Shown here: in pieces, positions 54,100-62,067 of the stretch
Numbering within the stretch: the first letter of the stretch is position 1
Layout of the letters: each line of letters starts with the position of its first letter
DNA from: Terriglobia bacterium
GTDB lineage: Bacteria > Acidobacteriota > Terriglobia > Terriglobales > Acidobacteriaceae
Assembly (NCBI GenBank): GCA_020073385.1
Contig: JAIQFH010000023.1
Coordinates: 1 to 64,000 of the forward strand
DNA: 64,000 bases
Direction: 5' to 3'
The notes under the pieces: model-generated
Seen by the model: only the letters and a program-made list of their open reading frames with translations
What the model was told of the DNA's origin: nothing
Databases searched by the model: none
Position numbers and translations under genes: made by a program

Positions 54100-55503
54100 A
54101 TGCTCGAGGCCAGCGAAGAGGTCTACTCTTCACTTCGACGGCAATTCAAAGGTGATTTGCTGCGTCCCGGCGAGTACGGCTACGAGGATGCGCGCACGAT
54201 TTGGAATGGCATGTGCGTTCGGACACCTGGCCTAATCGCGCGGTGCGCAGATGTAAGCGATGTACAAAGCGCAATCCGAAGTGCTCGCGCCCTCAGGATT
54301 CCAACGGCGGTCCGTTGTGGAGGGCACAGCCTCGCAGGATTCAGCACCTGCGATCATGGCTTGGTAATTGACTTATCGAGAATGCGTCAGGTCACGGTTG
54401 ATCCCGAGGCGCGCCGGGCCAGAGTCGCAGGAGGTTGTCTCCTGGGATCGATTGATACAGCAACACAAAAAGCGGGACTCGTTTTTCCCTCCGGTGTTGT
54501 CTCCCACACCGGAGCTTCTGGCCTGATCCTGGGCGGAGGAACCGGATGGCTCACCCGGCGATTCGGATTGTCGTGCGACAACGTTGAGCGATTCACGCTG
54601 GTAACCGCAGACAGTTCGATCGTACACGCCGACTCAAAAGAGAACCAGGATCTGTACTGGGCCTTGCGTGGGGGCGGCGGCAACTTCGGAGTCGTAACAG
54701 AATTCGAAGTAAGACTCCATCCTCTAACGGCGGTTGTGCTCGCTGAAGGTCTGACTCCCCAGACTGACATTCGCGGACTGCTGGAATGCTGGAGAGACGT
54801 CATGGCCGAGGCGCCGCACGACTTGAAGTGGAACATTGATCTGCGCCTTGCCCCCGATACGGAGCGAGTGCCCGTTGATCTTCGCGGACGGCCAGTCGCG
54901 AGTAGTTCCTTGATTTGGACTGGTGACCCCGAAACGAGAGGTCCTTATCTGCAGTGCGCTCTTTCCAAGTGCAGTCCGGATTCTGTAAGCATTAGAAATG
55001 TATCGTTTCTTAATCTGCAAACCATGGCGGACTCCGCTTTCCCGCATGGCCGCCGCTATTACACCAAGTCGGGCTATTTCACTCGTCTCAGCGACAGCAC
55101 TATCGATTGCCTGGTGGAAGCGGTAGCGACCATTCCGTCATCCGAAACTCAGATTGAACTTGCATATCTGGGTGGCGCGGCGGCACGAATCGCTGCCAAC
55201 GAAACCGCATTCGGTGATCGCAGCGCTCCGTTCATCATGAACTTGCTCGCGAACTGGTCGGACGCGTCCGCAGATGGAGCCAATATTTCCTGGATCCGTG
55301 GACTCTTTGACAAACTTCGGCCGGCCATGAAGCCGGGAGTGTACATCAACTTCATGAGCGGCGATGAGCAGGAGCGTGTGCCCGAGGCTTATCACGAGCG
55401 ATGGGATCGTATGGTTGCGGTCAAAACGCAATATGACCCCGATAACTTCTTCCGGCTGAATCAGAACGTTCTGCCACGGAAAGTCACGGCAGGGAACTCT
55501 TAG
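54100..55503 (+). CDS. FAD-linked oxidase of the BBE family
   Basis: 467 aa. The FAD-binding PCMH domain has RCGGHSLAGFST with the His for covalent flavin (near residue 71), and the GGGTGWLTRRFGLSCDNVE pattern; the second, cysteinyl link of bicovalent members is not evident. The C-terminal BBE segment QYDPDNFFRLNQNV is standard. Such enzymes oxidise alcohols, sugars or amines with O2. The ATG at 54100 has AGGAG ten bases upstream; a GTG 19 codons earlier (54043) is an alternative with a Cys-rich extension. It ends the plus-strand cluster, 69 bases after the permease. Confidence 0.87.
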   Translation: MLEASEEVYSSLRRQFKGDLLRPGEYGYEDARTIWNGMCVRTPGLIARCADVSDVQSAIRSARALRIPTAVRCGGHSLAGFSTCDHGLVIDLSRMRQVTVDPEARRARVAGGCLLGSIDTATQKAGLVFPSGVVSHTGASGLILGGGTGWLTRRFGLSCDNVERFTLVTADSSIVHADSKENQDLYWALRGGGGNFGVVTEFEVRLHPLTAVVLAEGLTPQTDIRGLLECWRDVMAEAPHDLKWNIDLRLAPDTERVPVDLRGRPVASSSLIWTGDPETRGPYLQCALSKCSPDSVSIRNVSFLNLQTMADSAFPHGRRYYTKSGYFTRLSDSTIDCLVEAVATIPSSETQIELAYLGGAAARIAANETAFGDRSAPFIMNLLANWSDASADGANISWIRGLFDKLRPAMKPGVYINFMSGDEQERVPEAYHERWDRMVAVKTQYDPDNFFRLNQNVLPRKVTAGNS

Positions 55504-55556
55504 CTGAATTAAGAGCGGGCGACTAACGAAATTCGAGCTTACGACGGCTTACAGCA

Positions 55557-57695
55557 TTACCGAAAATTCTTTACCAGCATGAGGTTGGATTCTGAGAATT
55601 CGCTCTGAATGTAGACAATGGACTTGCCGTCGCGCGACAGGCTTAGTCCCCAACCGGGTTCTTTGTCCAAAGTCCAAATGGGAATTGTTCTGCCAGTTGC
55701 AAACTCGAAGAAGTCGATCGTCACGACGCGGAATTTTCTGTATCTCAAGTAGTAGATACCATCTTCGGTGACCGCCCAATCGGGCCAGCTGCCACCTTCG
55801 ACATCCCTCAAGACTTCCGTTTCCTCGCCACCCTGCAAAGGCATTCGCCAAACCCCGCCTTGTTCGTACTTGCTGTAATAAAGGAATTGGCCGGCTGGAG
55901 ATTCGACCGGCGACATGCCACCATTCTTTGTAATTCTGGTTGGCGTACCACCCTGAACAGGCATTTTCCAAACCTGGAAGGGTTCCGCGCCTCGCTTCGA
56001 AGCGAAGTAGAGCCACTTTCCATCACGGGACCAGCTTGGGGAGAGATTGTCAGCGCCCGCAATGGTCTCCACGAGATGAGGGAGTCCTCCTGGAACTTCG
56101 ACAACGTAGATTTCGCTGCGCTCCTGGGGATGAAATTCGAATGCGATGTGGCGCCCATCAGGAGACCACCGAGCGCGTCCTGCCGTCCCGTGTAAAGACG
56201 TGACTTGATCGCAATTATTGCTCCCGACGTTGCAGGTCCATATGTCCCAAAAGCCCAGCCGATTAGATTCGAAGGCAATTTTCTTTCCGTCGGGAGACAA
56301 CTCGGGACGCATCTTGTCTCCCTTTTCCGAGACCAAAGCTGACGGCGGCAGGGCATGGTGTTTTGCATCCTTCAGGTCGAGTCGCCAGACATTGAATTTG
56401 GACTCTCCCTGCTCGTAAACCAGTGTGTTGCCCTTCGCTGGGATTGATGGCCACTTTGCGTCGCCGACTGGACCCGCGACCGGTCGAGGGATGCAACCTG
56501 TTGCCGAGACTCTCCACAAACCCGTCGCGACACCCCGATCAGAGGAGAAAATGATTTCACGGCTGTCGGGGGTCCAGGTTGGAGGGCCCATGATTGGCCG
56601 GTTGTCAAAAGTCAGGCGCTTCGGAGGTCGCCCACCCGCGGCAGGCATCACGTAAACATCGTTACTGACGCCCGCTATCGTCGAACGGATAAAAGCCACC
56701 TGAGTTCCGTCGGGCGAAAATGCCGCCTCGTGATCGAGCCAACCCGCCGGCGGTGAGGTAAGCGCTCGTGTGCTCGAATCGGTGAGCGACAGCAACGATA
56801 TGACGGAACGAGTAGGATCGGTCGGATTGGTCTCAGGAAACACCAAGACATCGCCATTCGGTGACCAGGACAGACCCGCTCTCATCGCCGGCGGTCCACG
56901 GTATACGCGATGTTCCGTTCCACCCAGAGCAGGAATTGTAAAAATCGATACGTCTTTCTCTGAGTAGCGAATAAAGGCGAGTTGGCGGCCATCAGGAGAC
57001 CAGGTTGGGCAACAATCGCCAGGATCAGCGGTAAGCTGCAGGGTCTTATCCCCTCCTACCACCGCCGCAAAGATTCCTGTGTTCCGCGCGCCGTCACTTT
57101 GACGGAATGCCACTAACGTGCCGTCGGGCGAGAAAGCCGGTGTGGCCTGGAAGCCGCGCAAACCGACTAAGGGCACCACTTCGATGCGCTCCAATTGCGA
57201 GTCGGGACTTGCCCGGTACAGTGCCCACATCGTGAGGACGCAGAAGATGGTCAGACAAAAAGTGCTGCCCATCCAGATCCTTCCTGGAATACGATCCCTG
57301 AAAAGAGAGCTGCTCTGAGTCCGTGGGCTAACGCTGGACACGTCTACTTTCGGCGTGGTGGCCTGGAACTGAGCTATAAAGCGATAGCCGCGCTTGGCGA
57401 TTGTCTCGATGAATCGGGGCTTTTCTGCGGAATCGCGCAAAGCTTCCCGCAGCCGGGCGACCGCGCTGTTGAGGCTATGATCGAAATCGACAAATGTGTC
57501 GGCAGGCCACAGTTTTTCACGCAGCTCGTCGCGTGTGACTATCTCGCCGGCTCGCTCGATCAGCAAAGACAGAACACGGAAAGGCTGTTCTTGTAACTTG
57601 ACCCGCTGTCCTTCTCTGTGCAATTCCCCTGACCGAAGATCAACCTGAAACACATCGAAGCTGACCATTGCTTCAGCGAACCGAGTCTCTGACAT
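55557..57695 (-). CDS. Winged-helix (OmpR/CadC-type) regulator with membrane helix and beta-propeller
   Basis: 712 aa. Residues about 12-103 are an OmpR/PhoB winged helix (VDLRSGELHREGQRVKLQEQ, SLNSAVARLREALRDSA, FIETIAKRGYRFIA). A single membrane helix follows (about 137-157, MGSTFCLTIFCVLTMWALYR). The rest carries eight to ten TolB/PD40-type repeats (TWSPDGRQLAFIRY, SWSPNGDVLVFPET, RWSPDGRHIAFEFH, SLSRDGKSIVYIQS). It is thus a membrane regulator whose outer propeller may sense a ligand, an architecture frequent in acidobacteria. An in-frame GTG or ATG further upstream (57791) overlaps the Sel1 leader. Confidence 0.85.
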   Translation of the reverse strand: MSETRFAEAMVSFDVFQVDLRSGELHREGQRVKLQEQPFRVLSLLIERAGEIVTRDELREKLWPADTFVDFDHSLNSAVARLREALRDSAEKPRFIETIAKRGYRFIAQFQATTPKVDVSSVSPRTQSSSLFRDRIPGRIWMGSTFCLTIFCVLTMWALYRASPDSQLERIEVVPLVGLRGFQATPAFSPDGTLVAFRQSDGARNTGIFAAVVGGDKTLQLTADPGDCCPTWSPDGRQLAFIRYSEKDVSIFTIPALGGTEHRVYRGPPAMRAGLSWSPNGDVLVFPETNPTDPTRSVISLLSLTDSSTRALTSPPAGWLDHEAAFSPDGTQVAFIRSTIAGVSNDVYVMPAAGGRPPKRLTFDNRPIMGPPTWTPDSREIIFSSDRGVATGLWRVSATGCIPRPVAGPVGDAKWPSIPAKGNTLVYEQGESKFNVWRLDLKDAKHHALPPSALVSEKGDKMRPELSPDGKKIAFESNRLGFWDIWTCNVGSNNCDQVTSLHGTAGRARWSPDGRHIAFEFHPQERSEIYVVEVPGGLPHLVETIAGADNLSPSWSRDGKWLYFASKRGAEPFQVWKMPVQGGTPTRITKNGGMSPVESPAGQFLYYSKYEQGGVWRMPLQGGEETEVLRDVEGGSWPDWAVTEDGIYYLRYRKFRVVTIDFFEFATGRTIPIWTLDKEPGWGLSLSRDGKSIVYIQSEFSESNLMLVKNFR

Positions 57696-57901
57696 TTCTT
57701 CACCGCTGATTGGACGTGACTTTGTCGCGAAAGTTAGTGATCCCCTTCTCGCCAGCGCCTTTCTGCCGCGTGACATGCCGCTCAACTCCATCTAGCTCAC
57801 CAACTTGGCCCCGTTACATACGCGTGTGGAAGCGGTGTTTCCCGTTGCATTGCCGCACAAGTCAATTGCGGCGAAAGTTGGCCGGATCGAAGGAGACCTT
57901 G

Positions 57902-58918
57902 ATGAAATCGCGAGCATTCTTTGTGGTTACGTCTCAGCTTGCCATTTGGTTCTGCATTTTTGCGACTGGAGCAATCCCGCAACAGAACGCGCACCCCACC
58001 GGTGAGTCAGAAAAGCTCCAACAATTGGCCATTCCTTCTCTTGAAGAGAAGGCTCGTCAGGGGGATGGGAAGGCCGAATACCGGCTTGGCTGGTCATACA
58101 TGACCGGAACAGGAGTTTCACAAAACTACGCGGAGGCTGCGAAGTACCTTCGTCAATCCGCCGAACAAACCTTACCTGATGCCGAATTTGCACTCGGATA
58201 CCTCTATGAACAAGGCAAGGGTGTGCCGCGCGACTATAAACAGGCTGTTGTCTACTACACGGCGGCCGCAAGGCAGGGACACACAACGGCAGAAAACAAT
58301 CTCGGCTCCATGTACGAGTTCGGCCGCGGCGTACGCAAGAATATTCGACAAGCCGAGAATTGGTATCGGATGGGGGCTGAGAACGGAGAGGTCACAGCAC
58401 AATGCAACTTGGCCTCGTTGTATTTTCGGGGAAAGGGCATCGCGCCAAACTACGCCCAGTCAGCCGAATGGTTTCGGAAAGCAGCGGAGAATGGTTATGC
58501 GCCCGCTCAGGAAAATCTTGCCTGGATGTACTTCACCGGAACCGGTGTACCTCTGGACTATTCCAGCGCAGCACACTGGGTACAAATGGCCGCTGAGAAA
58601 GGTTATGCGCGAGCACAATTGGACTTAGGTTACCTCTACGAGCAAGGAAAGGGAGTTCCGCTCAACTACGTCTCGGCTTATACGTGGTACAAGGCCGCAG
58701 TAACAGGAGGAGAGGAACGGGCTGCCAGCAGACTCAGAAGCCTATCGGCGCTGATGACCAAGGAACAGATCAGTCAAGCCAGGGCGGCAGCAAACGATTT
58801 ATCCAAATCTCTACCCAAAGTTAATGGCGCCGGCGAACCGCAATCGATCGGGGACTCATTTATTAAACCGCGTCTAACAAGCGGTTGGGCGGAATCGATT
58901 CTGCCCGTAAACCAATAA
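57902..58918 (+). CDS. Exported Sel1-repeat protein
   Basis: 338 aa. A signal peptide (about 1-28, FFVVTSQLAIWFCIFATGAI) is followed by six Sel1-type TPR-like repeats of 36 residues (about 58-275), with regular A-x-x-x-LG-x-x-Y-x-x-G-x-G-V patterns (for example AEFALGYLYEQGKGVPRDYK). Such solenoids bind proteins. The C-terminal 60 residues have no clear domain. The ATG at 57902 with GGAG upstream is preferred over the longer frame from 57710. It is divergent from the wHTH-propeller regulator, which may control it. Confidence 0.88.
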   Translation: MKSRAFFVVTSQLAIWFCIFATGAIPQQNAHPTGESEKLQQLAIPSLEEKARQGDGKAEYRLGWSYMTGTGVSQNYAEAAKYLRQSAEQTLPDAEFALGYLYEQGKGVPRDYKQAVVYYTAAARQGHTTAENNLGSMYEFGRGVRKNIRQAENWYRMGAENGEVTAQCNLASLYFRGKGIAPNYAQSAEWFRKAAENGYAPAQENLAWMYFTGTGVPLDYSSAAHWVQMAAEKGYARAQLDLGYLYEQGKGVPLNYVSAYTWYKAAVTGGEERAASRLRSLSALMTKEQISQARAAANDLSKSLPKVNGAGEPQSIGDSFIKPRLTSGWAESILPVNQ

Positions 58919-59250
58919 ACGCGTGAGCGGTCACCGGCAGGCGAACCCAAGGACAGCGAGCATGATCGTAGCAAAATAAGAACCGAACGCGACGTTGCGT
59001 GCGTCCTTGGGGAGTCATTTCCACTTCCCTGTGCCCTCGACAATTGTGATGTAGCGATCAATCGGGAGCTCGGTGATACGCTCGACCTTGCCGCTGGGTT
59101 GGGGCCATTGTATCTCTAACCAGTCGAGTTTCGTTCTCTTCCCAATGCCCGAACAAATCGATCCACATCATAAAAGCGGTATATCATCTTCGAAGCACCG
59201 GATTGCGGAAACATCCGCCGCGGACGAATCATTCGGCGCTTTCACTCAAC
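58919..59250. other. Spacer with a decayed CRTAC1 remnant
   Basis: About 330 bases between the Sel1 and CRTAC1 genes. The only content recognised is the minus-strand ASPIC/UnbV remnant listed separately. The bases after 59160 hold the upstream region of the CRTAC1 gene, where no clear promoter was identified. Confidence 0.5.
59015..59155 (-). pseudogene. 3' remnant of a second CRTAC1 (ASPIC/UnbV) gene
   Basis: Read on the minus strand, about 45 codons in one frame, ending at TGA 59017-59015, give GIGKRTKLDWLEIQWPQPSG, then KVERITELPIDRY and ITIVEGTGKWK. This is the C-terminal end of an ASPIC/UnbV domain (compare VEIRWPSGINQ in the intact gene next door). No start codon or upstream domain exists in the available bases before the + strand gene begins. 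It is thus a truncated leftover of an inverted relative. Confidence 0.75.
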
Positions 59251-60957
59251 ATGCGTTTCCTAACCCTGATCCTTACCATCAGTCTGGTCTCCACGGTCGT
59301 GAGGACTCCTCCTTCGGTTAGATCGCACGCCTCGGTACAAACATCGGGCAGTTCGCGGACAATCCAATTCGAGAACATTGCTACCAAAGCAGGCCTGCGC
59401 TTCACAACTCAGAACTCTCCGACTGCGAACAAGAATCAGATAGAAACCATGGTGGCCGGAGTCGCGCTGCTCGACTATGACGGAGACGGGTGGCTTGATA
59501 TCTATTTGGTAAACGGCGCGGCCATACCTTCGCTGCAGAAAGAATCTCCGGCGTACTGGAACCGTCTGTATCGAAATAATCACGACGGCACATTTACCGA
59601 TGTGACCGAGCGTGCCGGAGTCGCTGGGGCGGGCTACGGCATGGGCGTAGCCGTCGGGGACTATGACAACGACGGCCGGCCGGACATCTTTCTGGCCAAC
59701 GTAACCGGCAATCAACTCTTCCATAACAACGGCGATGGCACGTTTACTGATGTGACCGCCAAGGCCGCCCTGGCCGGCGCCGAGATGAATGGCAAGAAGA
59801 TGTGGTCAGTCGGCGCAGGCTGGTTCGACTACAACAATGACGGCAAGCTGGATTTGTTTGTAGTCAACTACTGCGTTTGGGAAGTTAATAAGGATCCCTT
59901 TTGTCACGTAAAAAGCGGCGTTCGCGGCTACTGCCATCCTAAGGTTTACGCATCGCTGCACAACACCCTGTACCGCAATAACGGAGATGGCACATTCACG
60001 GACGTCTCCGAAGAAACGGGGATCTCGTCGCACATGGGCAAGGGGATGAGCGTTTCGTTTGCCGACTACGACGGCGATGGCTTCCTCGACGCATTCGTCG
60101 CGAACGATACGACGCAGGGGTTACTCTTTCACAACTTGGGTGGAAAGAAGTTTGAAGAAGTCGGCGCGCAGGCCGGAGTGGCTTATGCTCCCGACGGTGT
60201 GGCCTTGTCGGGGATGGGTTCCGACTTCCGGGATATCAACAATGACGGGCGTCCCGACATATGGTACACGGCCGTGGAACATGAAACCTTTCCCCTGCTC
60301 ATCAATCAAGGCAAGGGGGAGTTCGACGATCTTACACAGGCGAGCGGACTGCGGGCCACGAAGGAAATGTCCGGCTGGGGTAATGGCATTTTTGATTTTG
60401 ACAATGATGGGCGGAAAGACCTGTTCGTCGCTCGCGCCAATGTGCTCGATAACATCAGCGAACTAGGCAATCGCAAATACCCTGAGCCGAATTCCGTGTT
60501 TCGCAATCTGGGCGACGGTAAGTTCGCTGAAGTCGGGCAGTCCGCCGGACCGGACTTCGCGGAAGAGGCTGCCCATCGCGGCGTCGCATTTGGGGACCTT
60601 TTTAATGACGGCCGCATTGACGCGGTAGTCACCGTTCTTGGCGGGCCTGTCGAAATTCTGCGCAACACATCCGAGACCGGCAATCACTGGATTCTCCTCA
60701 AGCTCGTAGGAGGAAAGAGCAATCGGATGGGCATCGGCGCACAGATTCACATTCGTACTGAAGATGGCGCTTCGCAGTGGAACGAAGTAACAACGGCGGT
60801 CGGGTACGCCGCGTCGAGCGACAGCCGAGTACACTTCGGCCTGGGAAAGAACCGAATGATCAAAGACGTGGAAATTCGCTGGCCGAGCGGCATCAACCAG
60901 GTGCTGCACGAGGTTGCCGCCGATCAGATTCTCCTGGTCGAAGAGCCCCAGCGTTGA
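59251..60957 (+). CDS. CRTAC1-family protein (FG-GAP/VCBS repeats plus ASPIC/UnbV)
   Basis: 568 aa exported protein. A signal peptide (MRFLTLILTISLVSTVV) is followed by at least seven calcium-binding FG-GAP/VCBS units with D-x-D-x-DG cores (DYDGDGWLDIYLVNGA, DYDNDGRPDIFLANV, DYNNDGKLDLFVVNY, DYDGDGFLDAFVAND, DINNDGRPDIWYTA, DFDNDGRKDLFVARA, DLFNDGRIDAVVT). The C-terminal ASPIC/UnbV domain (GVGYAASSDSRVHFGLG-like text and VEIRWPSGINQVLHEVAADQ) is complete. A propeller with carbohydrate or surface binding is the usual inference. The ATG at 59251 is preferred over one 16 codons earlier because it opens the signal peptide. Confidence 0.88.
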   Translation: MRFLTLILTISLVSTVVRTPPSVRSHASVQTSGSSRTIQFENIATKAGLRFTTQNSPTANKNQIETMVAGVALLDYDGDGWLDIYLVNGAAIPSLQKESPAYWNRLYRNNHDGTFTDVTERAGVAGAGYGMGVAVGDYDNDGRPDIFLANVTGNQLFHNNGDGTFTDVTAKAALAGAEMNGKKMWSVGAGWFDYNNDGKLDLFVVNYCVWEVNKDPFCHVKSGVRGYCHPKVYASLHNTLYRNNGDGTFTDVSEETGISSHMGKGMSVSFADYDGDGFLDAFVANDTTQGLLFHNLGGKKFEEVGAQAGVAYAPDGVALSGMGSDFRDINNDGRPDIWYTAVEHETFPLLINQGKGEFDDLTQASGLRATKEMSGWGNGIFDFDNDGRKDLFVARANVLDNISELGNRKYPEPNSVFRNLGDGKFAEVGQSAGPDFAEEAAHRGVAFGDLFNDGRIDAVVTVLGGPVEILRNTSETGNHWILLKLVGGKSNRMGIGAQIHIRTEDGASQWNEVTTAVGYAASSDSRVHFGLGKNRMIKDVEIRWPSGINQVLHEVAADQILLVEEPQR

Positions 60958-61008
60958 TTCAGTTCGGAGATCATCGTCGCCACCCGAATATGGCTGCCGG
61001 CACGTGCC

Positions 61009-61962
61009 CTAATTCGATTTCTCGGTCCCGGTTCCGGCACGCAGTTGCTCGTGGATCGCAAACTCCTTCTGCGCCTCATCGCTGTGCCCCGATCGTTGCA
61101 GCGCTGTACCGAGCGAGTGGTGGACCTCCGGATTCATGGGCATCAGGCGCTCCGCGGTCCGCAAGGGTGGAATTGCATCCTCGTATTTCTTAAGATTCAC
61201 AAGGCAGTATCCCCAACCCAGGTACGCCTCTGCAAGGTTTGGATCAACCTTGACGGCCTGAGTATAGCGCGATATCGCCTCATCCCACTTTTGATCGCGC
61301 CGGTCGAGCTCTCCCAAAATGTAGATGGCTCCGGCATTGTTGGGATCAATCTGAATCTCCTTGAGGAATTCCTGCTTCGCCCGTTCTGTGGCGTCTGGCC
61401 CGGCATCCGGTCGCGAGAGAAGGAGCCTTCCGAGCAAAAAGTGGATGCCCGGAGTATTCGGCTCTTTCTGAATCATCCATTCATATTCGGCCTGCGCGGG
61501 CTCCCACTTTCCCTGAACTTCGAGAGCCTCGGCGTTCAGCTTATGCGCGGCAAAAGATTGAGGAGCCGTCCGGCCAAGATCTTGCGCAGTTCTTGTTGAG
61601 AGATCCGAATACGCATGCACTACGACAAAAAGCACATCGGGGTCTAGCGGGAACTGCCTATGCAGGAAGTGGATAAAGTCCAGAGTCGAGTCGCGATCAT
61701 CCACTGCCAAAGAACATCGCACGCCCACCACACCAACCTCTTTCTTGGTTATGGAAGCGACTTGGCTGGTCATCGCCCGCTTGAGCGCAAGAATGCTCTC
61801 GCGGCAGCGTCCTTGTTCAGCCAGGCTGAGCGCCTTCTCAGGTGATAAAGCAGACTGAGGCGGCGACGTGACTTTCGATTGCTGGCCCAATGTGATCGAT
61901 GCGGACCACAAATAGCCGGCTAACGACAAGATGAAGGCTGTTTTCCCGCGAAATGTGCACAT
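61009..61962 (-). CDS. Exported TPR-repeat protein
   Basis: 317 aa. The start at ATG 61962 gives a signal peptide (about 1-27, FRGKTAFILSLAGYLWSASI); an in-frame upstream ATG at 62007 would place a charged 15-residue lead before it. Five to six TPR units cover about 145-310 (HKLNAEALEVQGKWEPAQAE, AGAIYILGELDRRDQKWDEA, AEAYLGWGYCLVNLKKYEDA). The first 130 residues lack a known domain. It is convergent with the CRTAC1 gene and 60 bases upstream of the TonB receptor's stop on the same strand; a protein-protein scaffold role is likely. Confidence 0.85.
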   Translation of the reverse strand: MCTFRGKTAFILSLAGYLWSASITLGQQSKVTSPPQSALSPEKALSLAEQGRCRESILALKRAMTSQVASITKKEVGVVGVRCSLAVDDRDSTLDFIHFLHRQFPLDPDVLFVVVHAYSDLSTRTAQDLGRTAPQSFAAHKLNAEALEVQGKWEPAQAEYEWMIQKEPNTPGIHFLLGRLLLSRPDAGPDATERAKQEFLKEIQIDPNNAGAIYILGELDRRDQKWDEAISRYTQAVKVDPNLAEAYLGWGYCLVNLKKYEDAIPPLRTAERLMPMNPEVHHSLGTALQRSGHSDEAQKEFAIHEQLRAGTGTEKSN

Positions 61963-62067
61963 CTTGAATGAAAGTTGCGAGGGTTCCCTTCCCGAAGAAT
62001 CGCGCACCCCAAAAACAATGATGCAGGCGCAACAAGCGCCTGCATCATCATTATACGTTTTCCGGCT

